Assembly (NCBI RefSeq): GCF_027744825.2
Contig: NC_071349.1
Location: 2,604,001-2,668,000, forward strand
Length of the DNA: 64,000 bases
Source of the DNA: Synchiropus splendidus
Taxonomy: Eukaryota > Chordata > Actinopteri > Syngnathiformes > Callionymidae
Direction: 5' to 3'
Shown here: one piece after another, positions 25,800-38,179 of the stretch
Layout of the letters: every line of letters begins with the position of its first letter
Position numbering within the stretch: the stretch's first letter is position 1
The notes under the pieces: generated by a model
Told to the model about the DNA's origin: nothing
Seen by the model: only the letters and a program-made list of their open reading frames with translations
Database searches by the model: none
Position numbers and translations under genes: made by a program

Positions 25800-28700
25800 A
25801 GTAGTTGCACATCAAATCTAAGCCATCTGAAGGGTTTTTCCAAAGTTATCAACATTTTAAGTTTGACGTTCCGGAACCCACCTTATCTCAGGCTGAAAAC
25901 GCGTTTTCTGCATTGTGCCATAACTTTGCAGGGAAGTTTCAGAACATGAAATTTTAACCTCCCACTATTGCAGAAAGGGTTTTTCTAGTAGTTGCACATC
26001 AATTCTAAGCTGTTTGAAGTGTTTTTCGAAAGTTATCAACATTTTTATGTTTGGCGTTCCTTAATCAACCTTATCTCAGGCTGAAAACGCATTTTCTGCA
26101 TTGTGCCATAACTTTGCAAGGAAGCTTCAGAACATGAAATTTTCACGTCCCACTATAGCAGAAAGGGTCTTTCTAGTAGTTGCACATCAAATCTAAGCTG
26201 TCTGAAGTGTTTTTCCATAGTTATGAACATTTTTATGTTTGGCGTTCCGGAACCCACCTTATCTCAGGCTGAAAACATGTTTTCTGCATTGTGACATAAC
26301 TTTGCAGGGAAGCTTCAGAACATGAAATGTTCACCTCCCACTATAGCAGAAAGGGTCTTTCTAGTAGTTTCACATCAAATCTAAGCTGTCTGAAGTGTTT
26401 TTCGAAAGTTATCAACATTTTTATGTTTGGCGTTCCAGAATCGACCTTATCTCAGGTTGAAAACGGGTTGTCTGCATTGTGCCATAACTTTGCATGGAAG
26501 CTTCAGAACATGAAATGTTCTCCTCCCACTATAGCAGAAAGGGTCTTTCTAGTAGTTTCACATCAAATCTAAGCTGTCTGAAGTGTTTTTCCAAAGTTGT
26601 CAACATTTTTATGTTTGGCGTTCCGGAATCAACCTTATCTCAGGCTGAAAACGCGTTGTCTGCATTGTGCCATAACTTTGCAAGGAAGCTTCAGAACATG
26701 AAATTTTCACCTCCCACAAAAGCAGAAAGGGTCTTTCTAGTAGTGGCACATCAAATCTAAGCTGTCTGAAGTGTTTTTCGAAAGTTATCAACATTTTTAT
26801 GATTGGCGTTCCGGAACCCACATTATCTCAGGCTGAAAACGTGTTTTCTGCATTGTGCCATAACTTTACAGGGAAGCTTCAGAACATGAAATGTTCACCT
26901 CCCACTATAGCAGAAAGGGTTTTTCTAGTAATTGTACATCAAATCTAAGCTGTCTGAAGTGTTTTTCCAAAGTTATCAACATTTTTATGTTTGGCGTTCC
27001 GGAATCGACCTTATCTCAGGCTGAAAACGCGTTTTCTGCATTGTGCCAGAAGTTTGCATGGAAGCTTCAGAACATGAAATTTTCACCTCCCACTATAGCA
27101 GAAAGGGTCTTTCTTGTAGTTGCACATCAAATCTAAGCTGTCTGAAGTGTTTTTCGAAAGTTATCAACATTTTTATGTTTGGCGTTCCGGAATCGACCTT
27201 ATCTCAGGATGAAAATGCGTTTTCTGCATTGTCCCATAACTTTCCAGGGAAGCTTCAGAACATGAAATTTTGACCTCCCACTTTAGCAGAAAGGTTCTTT
27301 CTAGTAGTTGGACATCAAATCTAAGCTGTCTGAAGTGTTTTTCGATAGTTATCAACATTTTTATGTTTGGCGTTCCGGAATCGGCCTTATCTCAGGATGA
27401 AAATGCGCTTTCTGCATTGTCACATAACTTTCCAGGGAAGCTTCAGAACATGAAATTTTGACCTCCCACTATAGCAGAAAGGTTCTTTCTAGTAGCTGCA
27501 CATCAAATCTAAGCTGTCTGAAGTGTTTTTCGAAACTTATCAACATTTTTATGTTTGGCGTTCCGGAACCCACATTATCTCAGGCTGAAAACGCGTTTTC
27601 TGCATTGTGCCATAACTTTGCAGGGAAGCTTCAGAACATGAAATGTTCACCTCCCACGATAGCAGAAAGGGTCTTTCTAGTAGTTGCACATCAAATCTAA
27701 GTTGTCTGAAGTGTTTTTGGAAAGTTATCAACATTTTTATGTTTGGCGTTCCGGAATCGACCTTATCTCACGATGAAAAATCGTTTTCTGCATTGTCCCA
27801 TAACTTTGCAGGGAAGCTTCAGAACATGAAATGTTCACCTCCCACTATAGCAGAAAGGGTCTTTTTTGTAGTTGCACATCAAATCTAAGCTGTCTGAACT
27901 GTTTTTCCAAAGTTATCAACATTTTTATGTTTGGCGTTCCGGAACCCTCGTAATCTCTGGCTGAAAACGCGTTTTCTGCATTGTGCCATTACTTTGCATG
28001 GAAGCTTCCGAACATGAAATTTTAACCTCCCACTATAGCAGAAAGGGTCTTTCTAGTAGTTGCACATCAAATCTAAGCTGTCTGAAGTGTTGTTCCAAAG
28101 TGATCAACATTTTTACGTTTGGCGTTTCGGAACCCACCTTATCTCAGGCTGAAAACGCGTTTTCTGCATTGTCCCATAACTTTGCAGGGAAGCTTCAGAA
28201 CATGAAATTTTAACCTGCCACTATAGCAGAAATGGTACTTCTAGTATTTGCACATAAAATCTAAGCTGTCTGAAGTGTTTTTCCAAAGTTATCAACATTT
28301 TTATGTTTGGCGTTCCGGAATCGACCTAATCTCAGGATGAAAATGCGTTTTCTGCATTGTCCCATAACTTTCCAGGGAAGCTTCAGAACATGAAATTTTG
28401 ACCTCCCACTATAGCAGAAAGGGTCTTTCTAGTAGTTGCACATCAAATCTAAGCTGTATGAAGTGTTTTTCGAAAGTTATCATCATTTTTATGTTTGGCG
28501 TTCCAGAATCGACTTTCTGTCAGGCTGAAAACGCGTTGTCTGAATTGTGCCATAACTTTTAATGGAAGCTTCCGAACATGAAATTTTAACCTCCCACTAT
28601 AGCAGAAAGGGTCTTTCTCGTCGTTGCACATCAAATCGAAGCTGTCTGAAGTGTTTTTCGATAGTTATCAACATTTTTATGTTTGGCGTTCCGGAATCGA

Positions 28701-29950
28701 CCTTATCTCAGGATGAAAAATCGTTTTCTGCATTGTCCCATAACTTTGCAGGGAAGCTTCAGAACATGAAATGTTCACCTCCCACTATAGCAGAAAGGGT
28801 CTTTCTAGTAGTTGCACATTAAATCTAAGCTGTCTGAACTGTTTTTCCAAAGTTATCAACATTTTTATGTTTGGCGTTCCGGAACCCTCCTTATCTCTGG
28901 CTGAAAACGCGTTTTCTGCATTGTGCCATAACTTTGCATGGAAGCTTCAGAACATAAAATGTTCACCTCCCACTATAGCAGATAGGGTCTTTCTAGTAGT
29001 TGCTCATCAAATCTAAGCAGTCTGAAGTGTTTTTCGAAAGTTATCAACATTTTTATGTTTGCCGTTCCAGAATCGACCTTATTTCAGGCTAAAAAAGCGT
29101 TGTCTGCATTGTGCCATTACTTTGCATGGAAGCTTCCGAACATGAAATTTTAACCTCCCACTATAGCAGAAAGGGTCTTTCTAGTAGTTGCACATCAAAT
29201 CTAAGCTGTCTGAAGTGTTTTTCCAAAGTTATCAACATTTTTTTGTTTGGCGTTCCAGAATCGACCTTATCTCTGGCTGAAAACGCGTTTTACGCATTGT
29301 GCCATAACTTTGCAGGGAAGCATCAGAAAATGAAATTTTCACCTCCCACTATAGCAGAAAGGGTTTTTCTAGTAGTTGCACATCAAATCTAAGCTGTCTG
29401 AAGTGTTTTTCCAAAGTTATCGACATTTTTATGTTTTGCGTTCCGGAATCAACCTTATCTCAGGCTGAAAACGCGTTTTCTGCATTGTGCCATAAGTTTG
29501 CATGGAAGCTTCAGAACATGAAATTTTGACCTCCCACTATAGCAGAAAGGTTCTTTCTAGTAGTTGCACATCAAATCTAAGCTGTCTGAAGTGTTTTTCG
29601 ATAGTTATCAACATTTTTACGTTTGGCGTTTCGGAACCCACCTTATCTCAGGCTGAAAACGCGTTTTCTGCATTGTGCCATAACTTCTCAGGGAAGCTTC
29701 AGAACATGAAATGTTCACCTCCGACTATAGCAGAAAGGGTTTTTCTAGTAGTTGCACATCAAATCTAAGCTGTCTGAAGTGTTTTTCGAAAGTTATCAAC
29801 ATTTTTATGTTTGGTGTTCCGGAATCGACCTTATCTCAGGATGAAAAATCGTTTTCTGCATTGTCCCATAACTTCGCAGGGAAGCTTCAGAACATGAAAT
29901 TTTGACCTCCCAATATAGCAGAAAGGGTCTTTCTAGTAGTTGCACATCAA
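25800..29950. repeat. Segment collinear with 55.3-62.8 kb (left member)
   Basis: Rare variants found here recur in the same order about 30 kb to the right. 'cattttaagtttgacg' and 'gggaagtttcag' (25853, 25931) match near 55314 and 55391. 'gtagtttcacatc' (26363, 26551) matches near 57140. 'gccagaagtttgcatgg' (27045) matches 57257. 'ggaatcggcc' (27378) matches 57590. 'acttttaatggaagcttcc' (28555) matches 60835. 'ctcgtcgttgcac' (28617) matches 61085. The 28771-29111 block matches 61427-61767, and 29502 matches 62534. The offset climbs in steps of about whole monomers (29460, 30212, 32280, 32656, 33032), so the right member has gained monomers. Between shared markers the monomers are ordinary. Confidence 0.75.
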
Positions 29951-29954
29951 ATCT

Positions 29955-32690
29955 AGGCTGTCTGATGTGCTTTTCCAAAGTTATCAACATTTTTATGTTT
30001 GGCGTTCCGGAACCCACCTTATCTCAAGCTGAAAACGCGTTTTCTACATTGTGCCATAACCTTTCAGGGAAGCTTCAGAACATGAAATTATCATCTCCCA
30101 CTATAGCAGAAAGGGTCTTTCTAGTAGTTGCACATCAAATCTAAGCTGTCTGAAGTGTTTTTCGATAGTTATCAACATTTTTACGTTTGGCGTTTCGGAA
30201 CCCACCTTATCTCAGGCTGAAAACGCGTTTTCTGCATTGTGCCATTACTTTGCATGGAAGCTTCCGAACATGAAATTTTAACCTCCCACTATAGCAGAAA
30301 GGGTCTTTCTTGTAGTTGCACATCAAATCTAAGCTGTCTGAAGTGTTGTTCCAAAGTGATCAACATTTTTACGTTTGGCGTTTCGGAACCCACCTTATCT
30401 CAGGCTGAAAACGCGTTTTCTGCATTGTCCCATAACTTTGCAGGGAAGCTTCAGAACATGAAATTTTAACCTGCCACTATAGCAGAAAGGGTACTTCTAG
30501 TAGTTGCACATAAAATCTAAGCTGTTTGAAGTGTTTTCGAAAGTTATCAACATTTTTATATTCGGCATTCCAGAATCGACCTTATCTCTGGCTGAAAACG
30601 CGTTTTCTGCATTGTGATATAACTTTGCAGGGAAGCTTCAGAACATGAAATTTTCACATCCCACTACAGCAGAATGGGTCTTTCTAGTAGTTGCACATCA
30701 AATCTAAGCCGTCTGAAGTGTTTTTCCAAAGTTATCAACATTTTTATGTTTGGCGTTCCGGAACCCACCTTATCTCAGGCTGAAAACGCGTTTTCTGCAT
30801 TGTGCCATAACTTTGCAGGAAACTTCAGAATATGAAATTTTAACCTCCCACTATTGCAGAAAGGGTCTGTCTTGTAGTTGCACATAAAATCTAAGCTGTC
30901 TGAAGTGTTTTTCCAAAGTTATCAACATTTTCATGTTTGGCGTTCCGGAATCGACCTTATCTCAGGCTGAAAACGCGTTTTACGCATTGTGCCATAACTT
31001 TGCATAAAGTTTCAGAACATGAAATTTTCACCTCCCACTATAGCAGAAAGGGTCTTTCTAGTAGTTGCAGATCAAATCTAAGCTGTCTGGAATGTTTTTC
31101 CAAAGTTATGAACATTTTTATGTTTGCCGTTCTGGAACCCACGTATCCCAGTCTGAAAACGCTATTTCTGCATTGTGCCATAACTTTGCAGGGATACATC
31201 AGAACATCAAATTTTCACCTCCCACAATAGCATAAAGGGTCTTTCTAGTAGTTGACCATCAAATCTAAGCTGTCTGAAGTGTTTTTCCAAAGTTATCAAC
31301 ATTTTTATGTTTGGCGTTCCGGAATCGACCTTATCTCAGGCTGAAAACGCGTTTTCTGCATTGTGCCATAGCTTTGCAGGTATACATCAGAACATCAAAT
31401 TTTCACCTCCCACAACAGCATAAAGGGTCTTTCTCGTAGTTGAGCATCAAATCTAAGCTGTCTGAAGTGTTTTTCCAAAGTTATCAACATTTTTATGTTT
31501 GGCGATCCGGAATCAACCTTATCTCAGCCTGAATACGCGTTTTACGCATTGTGCCATAACTTTGCAGGGAGGATTCAGAACATGAAATTTTCAAATCCCA
31601 CTGTAGCAGAAAGGGTCTTTCTAGTAGTTACACATCAAATCTAAGCTGTCTGAAGTGTTTTTCCAAGTTATCAACATATTTATGTTTGGGGTTGTGGAAC
31701 CCACCTTATCTCAGGCTGTAAACGCTTTTTTTGCATTGTGCCATAACTTTGGAGGGAAGCTTCAGAACATGAAATTTTCAATTCACATTATAGCAGAAAG
31801 GGTCTTTCTCATACTTGCACATCAAATCTAAGCTGTCTGAAGTGTTTTTTGAGAGTTTTCAACATTTTTATGTTTGGTGTTCCTGAATCGACCTTATCTC
31901 ATGCTGAAAACGCGTTTTCTGCATTGTGCCATAACTTTGCAGGGAAGCTTCAGAACACGAAATTTTAACCTCCCACTATAGCAGAAAGGATCTTTCTAGT
32001 AGTTGCACAACAAATCTAAGCTGTCTGTAGTGTTTTTCGAAAGTTATCAACATTTTTATGTTTGGCGTTCCGGATCGCACCTTATTGAAAACGCCTTTTC
32101 TTCATTGTGCCATGACTTTGCAGGGAAGCTTCAGAACATGAAATTTTCACCTCCCACTATACCAGAAAGGGTCTTTCTAGTAGTTGCACATCAAATCTAA
32201 GCTGTTTGATGTGTTTTTCCAAAGTTATCAACATTTTTATGTTTGGCGTTCCGGAACCCACCTTATCTCATACTGAAAACGTGTTTTCGGCATTGTGCCA
32301 TAACTTTGCAGGGAAGCTTCAGAATGAAAATTTCACCTCCCACTATAGCAGAAAGGGTCTTTCTAGTAGTTGCACATCAAATCTAAGCCGTCTGAATTGT
32401 TTTTCGAAAGTTATCAACATATTTATGTTTGGCGTTCCGGAACCCACCTTATCTCAAGCTGAAAACGCGTTTTCTGCATTGTGCCATAACTTTGCAGGGA
32501 GGCTTCAGAACATGAAATGTTCACCTCCCACTATAGCAGAAAGGGTCTTTCTAGTAGTTGCACATCAAATCTAAGCTGTCTGAAGTGTTTTTCCAAAGTT
32601 ATCATATTTTCATGCTTGGCGTTCCGGAATTGACCTTGTCTCATGTTGAAAACGCGTTTTCTGCATCGTGCCATAACTTTGCAGGGAAGT
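29955..32690. repeat. 2.7-kb duplicated segment, copy 1
   Basis: Recurs at 32760-35310. From 29955 to about 31685 the offset is 2805 bp (15 periods minus 15). Shared markers are 'ttctacattgtgcc', 'attatcatctccc', 'tatattcggcattcc' (30556/33361), 'cattttcatgtttgg', 'gcataaagtttcag' (31003/33808), 'gggatacatcag' (31191/33996) and 'agcatcaaatc' after 'gtagttg' (31442/34247). From 31690 to about 32130 the offset becomes 2993, because copy 2 holds one extra monomer. At the 'atcatattttcatgcttgg' monomer (32600) it is 2619, because copy 2 lacks two monomers. The copies are otherwise close. Confidence 0.9.
31945..32125. repeat. 181-bp monomer, 7-bp deletion lineage
   Basis: The distance from AAGCTT at 31945 to the next at 32126 is 181 bp. 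The shortening lies at monomer positions about 129-150: the sequence reads 'ggatcgcaccttattgaaaa', so 'ctcagg' and neighbouring bases are missing and the 'atcgacc' bases are rearranged. The same lesion is in the monomer at 34938-35118, its partner in the 2.7-kb duplication. Confidence 0.92.
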
Positions 32691-32759
32691 TTCAGAACAT
32701 GAAATTTTCAATTCCCATTATAGCAGAAAGGGTCTTTCTAGTAGTTGCACATCAAATCT

Positions 32760-35310
32760 AAGCTGTCTGATGTGTTTTTCCAAAGTTATCAACATTTTTA
32801 TGTTTGGCGTTCCGGAACCCACCTTATCTCAAGCTGAAAACGCGTTTTCTACATTGTGCCATAACTTTTCAGGGAAGCTTCAGAACATGAAATTATCATC
32901 TCCCACTATAGCAGAAAGGGTCTTTCTTGTAGTTGCACATCAAATCTAAGCTGTCTGAAGTGTTGTTCCAAAGTGATCAACATTTTTACGTTTGGCGTTT
33001 CGGAACCCACCTTATCTCAGGCTGAAAACGCGTTTTCTGCATTGTGCCATTACTTTGCATGGAAGCTTCCGAACATGAAATTTTAACCTCCCACTATAGC
33101 AGAAAGGGTCTTTCTTGTAGTTGCACATCAAATCTAAGCTGTCTGAAGTGTTGTTCCAAAGTGATCAACATTTTTACGTTTGGCGTTTCGGAACCCACCT
33201 TATCTCAGGCTGAAAACGCGTTTTCTGCATTGTCCCATAACTTTGCAGGGAAGCTTCAGAACATGAAATTTTAACCTGCCACTATAGCAGAAAGGGTACT
33301 TCTAGTAGTTGCACATAAAATCTAAGCTGTTTGAAGTGTTTTCGAAAGTTATCAACATTTTTATATTCGGCATTCCAGAATCGACCTTATCTCTGGCTGA
33401 AAACGCGTTTTCTGCATTGTGATATAACTTTGCAGGGAAGCTTCAGAACATGAAATTTTCACATCCCACTACAGCAGAATGGGTCTTTCTAGTAGTAGCA
33501 CATCAAATCTAAGCCGTCTGAAGTGTTTTTCCAAAGTTATCAACATTTTTATGTTTGGCGTTCCGGAACCCACCTTATCTCAGGCTGAAAACGCGTTTTC
33601 TGCATTGTGCCATAACTTTGCAGGAAACTTCAGAATATGAAATTTTAACCTCCCACTATTGCAGAAAGGGTCTGTCTTGTAGTTGCACATAAAATCTAAG
33701 CTGTCTGAAGTGTTTTTCCAAAGTTATCAACATTTTCATGTTTGGCGTTCCGGAATCGACCTTATCTCAGGCTGAAAACGCGTTTTACGCATTGTGCCAT
33801 AACTTTGCATAAAGTTTCAGAACATGAAATTTTCACCTCCCACTATAGCAGAAAGGGTCTTTCTAGTAGTTGCAGATCAAATCTAAGCTGTCTGGAATGT
33901 TTTTCCAAAGTTATGAACATTTTTATGTTTGCCGTTCTGGAACCCACGTATCCCAGTCTGAAAACGCTATTTCTGCATTGTGCCATAACTTTGCAGGGAT
34001 ACATCAGAACATCAAATTTTCACCTCCCACAATAGCATAAAGGGTCTTTCTAGTAGTTGACCATCAAATCTAAGCTGTCTGAAGTGTTTTTCCAAAGTTA
34101 TCAACATTTTTATGTTTGGCGTTCCGGAATCGACCTTATCTCAGGCTGAAAACGCGTTTTCTGCATTGTGCCATAGCTTTGCAGGTATACATCAGAACAT
34201 CAAATTTTCACCTCCCACAACAGCATAAAGGGTCTTTCTCGTAGTTGAGCATCAAATCTAAGCTGTCTGAAGTGTTTTTCCAAAGTTATCAACATTTTTA
34301 TGTTTGGCGATCCGGAATCAACCTTATCTCAGCCTGAATACGCGTTTTACGCATTGTGCCATAACTTTGCAGGGAGGCTTCAGAACATGAAATTTTCAAA
34401 TCCCACTGTAGCAGAAAGGGTCTTTCTAGTAGTTACACATCAAATCTAAGCTGTCTGAAGTGTTTTTCCAAGTTATCAACATATTTATGTTTGGCATTCC
34501 GGTATCGACCTTATCTCAGGCTGAAAACGCGTTTTCTGCATTGTGCCATAACTTTGCAGGGAAGCTTCAGAACATGAAATTTTCACCTCCCACTATAGCA
34601 GAAAGGGTCTTTCTATTAGTTGCACATCAAATCTAAGCTGTCTGAAGTGTTTTTCCAAAGTTATCAATATTTTTATGTTTGGGGTTCCGGAACCCACCTT
34701 ATCTCAGGCTGTAAACGATTTTTTTACATTGTGCCATAACTTTGGAGGGAAGCTTCAGAACATGAAATTTTCAATTCTCATTATAGCAGAAAGGGTCTTT
34801 CTCATACTTGCACATCAAATCTAAGCTGTCTGAAGTGTTTTTTGAGAGTTTTCAACATTTTTATGTTTGGTGTTCCTGAATCGACCTTATCTCATGCTGA
34901 AAACGCGTTTTCTGCATTGTGCCATAACTTTGCAGGGAAGCTTCAGAACACGAAATTTTAACCTCCCACTATAGCAGAAAGGATCTTTCTAGTAGTTGCA
35001 CAACAAATCTAAGCTGTCTGTAGTGTTTTTCGAAAGTTATCAACATTTTTATGTTTGGCGTTCCGGATCGCACCTTATTGAAAACGCCTTTTCTTCATTG
35101 TGCCATGACTTTGCAGGGAAGCTTCAGAACATAAAATATTCACCTCCCACGATAGCAGAAAGGGTCTTTCTAGTAGTCGCACATCAAATCTAAGCTGTCT
35201 GAAGTGTTTTTCCAAAGTTATCATATTTTCATGCTTGGCGTTCCGGAATTGACCTTGTCTCATGTTGAAAACGCGTTTTCTGCATCGTGCCATAACTTTG
35301 CAGGGAAGTT
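32760..35310. repeat. 2.7-kb duplicated segment, copy 2, with one monomer gained and two lost
   Basis: Second copy of 29955-32690, beginning right after copy 1. The extra monomer is about 34494-34681 and near consensus, between 'catatttatgtttggcatt' and 'tatgtttggggttcc'. The two missing monomers correspond to about 32150-32525 of copy 1, which include the 'ttcagaatgaaaatttcacc' monomer near 32320. Whole-monomer gain and loss between two recent copies is what unequal exchange in register would produce. Confidence 0.87.
34938..35118. repeat. 181-bp monomer, 7-bp deletion lineage
   Basis: Partner of 31945-32125, with the identical 'ggatcgcaccttattgaaaa' junction and the same flanking 'cgcacaacaaatc'-type variant upstream. 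It was carried along by the 2.7-kb block duplication. Confidence 0.92.
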
Positions 35311-36245
35311 TCAGAACATGAAATTTACACCTCCCACTATCGCAGAAATGGTTTTTCTCGTACTTGCACATCAAATCTAAGCTGTCTGAAGTGTTTTTTG
35401 AAAGTTTTCAACATTTTTATGTTTGGCGTTCATGAATCGACCTTATCTCAGGCTGAAAACGCGTTTTCTGCAATGTGCCATAACTTTGCAGGGAAGCTTC
35501 AGAACATGAAATTTTCAACTCCCACTACAGCTGAATGGGTCTTTCTAGTAGTTGCACATCAAATCTAAGCTGTCCAATGTGTTTTTCGAAAGTTATCAAG
35601 ATTTTTTTGTTTGGCGTTTCGGAACACACCTTATCTCAGGCTGTAAACGCATTTTCTGCATTGTGCCATAACTTCTCAGGGAAGCTTCAGAACATGAAAT
35701 GTTCACCTCCCACGATAGCAGAAAGGGTCTTTCTCGTAGTTGCACATCAAATCTAAGCTGTTTAAAGTGTTTTTCCAAAGCTATCAACATTTTTATGTTT
35801 GGCGTTCCGGAATCGACCTTATCTCGGGCTGAAAACGCGATTTACGCATTCTGCCATAACTTTGCAGGGATTCTTCAGAACATGAATTTTTCTTATCCCA
35901 CTATAGCAGAAAGGGTCTTTCTAGTAGTTGCACATCCAATCTAAGCTGTCTGAAGTGTTTTTCCAAAGTTATCAACATTTTTATGTTTGGCGTTCCGGAA
36001 TCGACCTTATCTCAGGCTGAAAACGCGTTTTCTGCATTGTGCCATAACTTTGGAGGGAAGCTTCAGAACATGAAATTTTAACCTGCCACTATAGCAGAAA
36101 GGGTTCTTCCAGTAGTTGCACGTCAAATCTAACCTGTCTGAAGTGTTTTTCCAAAGTTATCAACATTCTTATGTTTGGCGTTCCGGAATCAACCTTATCT
36201 CAGGCTGAAAACGCGTTTACTGCATTGTGCCATCACTTTGCAGGA

Positions 36246-36425
36246 AAGCTGCAGAATATGAAATTTTCACCTCTCACTATAGCAGAAAGGGTCTTTCTAG
36301 TAGTTGCACAACAAATCTATGCTGTCTGAAGTGTTTTTCGAAAGTTATCAACATTTTTATGTATGGCGTTCCGGATCGCACCTTATTGAAAAGCCTTTTC
36401 TGCATTGTGCCATAACTTTGCAGGG
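36246..36425. repeat. 180-bp monomer, 8-bp deletion lineage
   Basis: The site-to-site distance is 180 bp. It carries the same 'ggatcgcaccttattgaaaa' junction and, in addition, lacks the C of 'aaaacg' (36388 reads 'gaaaagcc'). It also shares 'gcacaacaaatct' (36306) with the 181-bp monomers. It is therefore a derived member of the same lineage. Confidence 0.92.
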
Positions 36426-36801
36426 AAGCTTCAGAAAATGAAATTTCCACCTCCCACTATAGCAGAAAGGGTCTTTCCAGTAGTTGCACATCAAATCTAA
36501 GCTGTCTGAAGTGTTGTTCCAAAGTTATCAACTTTTTTACGCTTGGCGTTCCGGAACCCACCTTATCTCAGGCTGAAAACGCCTTTTCTGTATTGTGCCA
36601 TAACTTCTCAGGGAAGCTTCAGAACATGAAATGTTCACCTCCCACTATAGCAGAAAGGGTCTTTCTAGTTGTTGCACATCAAATCTAATCTGTCTGAAGT
36701 GTTTTTCCAAAATTGTCACCATTTTTATGTTTGGCGTTCCGGAACCCACCTTATCTCAAGCTGAAAACGCGTTTTCTACATTGTGCCATAAGTTTTCAGG
36801 G

Positions 36802-36981
36802 AAGCTTCAGAACATGAAATTTTCACCTCCCACTATAGCAGAAAGGGTCTTTCTAGAAGTTGCACATCAAATCTAAGCTGTCTGAAATGTTTTTCCAAAG
36901 TTATCAACATTTTTATGTTTGGCGTTCCGGATCGCACCTTATTGAAAAGCCTTTTCTGCATTGTGCCATAACTTTGCAGGA
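36802..36981. repeat. 180-bp monomer, 8-bp deletion lineage
   Basis: Fourth member of the lineage, 180 bp long, with 'ggatcgcaccttattgaaaa' followed by 'gcc', the same double lesion as the monomer at 36246-36425 three monomers upstream. It does not share that monomer's 'gcacaac' variant, so either the flanks have been exchanged or only part of a monomer was copied. Confidence 0.9.
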
Positions 36982-38179
36982 AAGCTTCAGAACATGAAAT
37001 TTTCAATTCCCACTAAAGCAGAAAGGGTCTGTCTAGTAGTTGCACATCAAATCTAAGCTGTCTGAAGTGTTTTTCGAAAGTTTTCAACATTTTTATATTT
37101 GGCGTTCCTGAATCGACCTTATCTCAGGCTGAAAACGCGTTTTCTGCATTGTACCATAACCTTGCAGGGAAGCATCAGAACATGAAATTTTCAACTGCCA
37201 CTACAGCAGAAAGGGTCTTTCTAGTAGTTGCACGTCAAATCTAAGCTGTCTGAAGTGTTTTTCGAAAGTTATCAACATTTTTATATTCGGCATTGCAGAA
37301 TCGACCTTATCTCAGGCTGTAAACGCGTTTTCTGCATTGTGCCACAACTTTGGAGGGAATCTTCAGAACATGAAATTTTCACCTCCCACTATAGCAGAAA
37401 GGGTCTTTCTAGAAGTTGCACATCAAATCTAAGCTGTGTGAAGTGTTTTTCCAAAGTCATCAACATTTTTATGTTTGGCGTTCCGGAATCAACCTTATCT
37501 CAGGCTTAAAACGCGTTTTACGCATTGTGCCATAACTTCGCAGGAAAGCTTCATAACATGAAATTTTCAATTCCCACCAAAGCAGAAAGGGTCTTTCTCC
37601 TACTTGCACATCAAATCTGAGCTGTTTGAAGTGTTTTTCCAAAGTTATCAACATTTTTATGTTTGGCGTTCCGGAATCAAGCTTATCTCAGGCTGAAAAC
37701 GCGTTTTCTGCATTGTGCCATAACTTTGCAGGGAAGCTTCAGAACATGAAATTTTCACCTCCCATTATAGCAGAAAGGGTCTCTCTAGTAGTTGCACATC
37801 AAATCTAAGCTGTCTGAAGTGTTTTTCCAAAGTTATCAACATTTTTTTGTTTGGCGTTCCGGAAACCTCCTTATCTCTGGCTGAAAACGCGTTTTCTGCA
37901 TTGTGCCATAACTTTGCATGGAAGCTTCAGAACATAAAATGTTCACCTCCCACTATAGCAGAAAGGGTCTTTCTAGTAGTTGCACATCAAATCTAAGCTG
38001 TCTGAAGTGTTTTTCGAAAGTTATCAACATTTTTATGTTTGGAGTTCCGGAACCCACCTTATCTCAAGCTGAAAACGCGTTTCCTGCATTGTGCGATAAC
38101 TTTGCAGGGAAGCTTCAGAACATGAAATTTTCACCTCCCACTATAGCAGAAAGGGTCTTTCTAGTAGTTGCACATCAAA

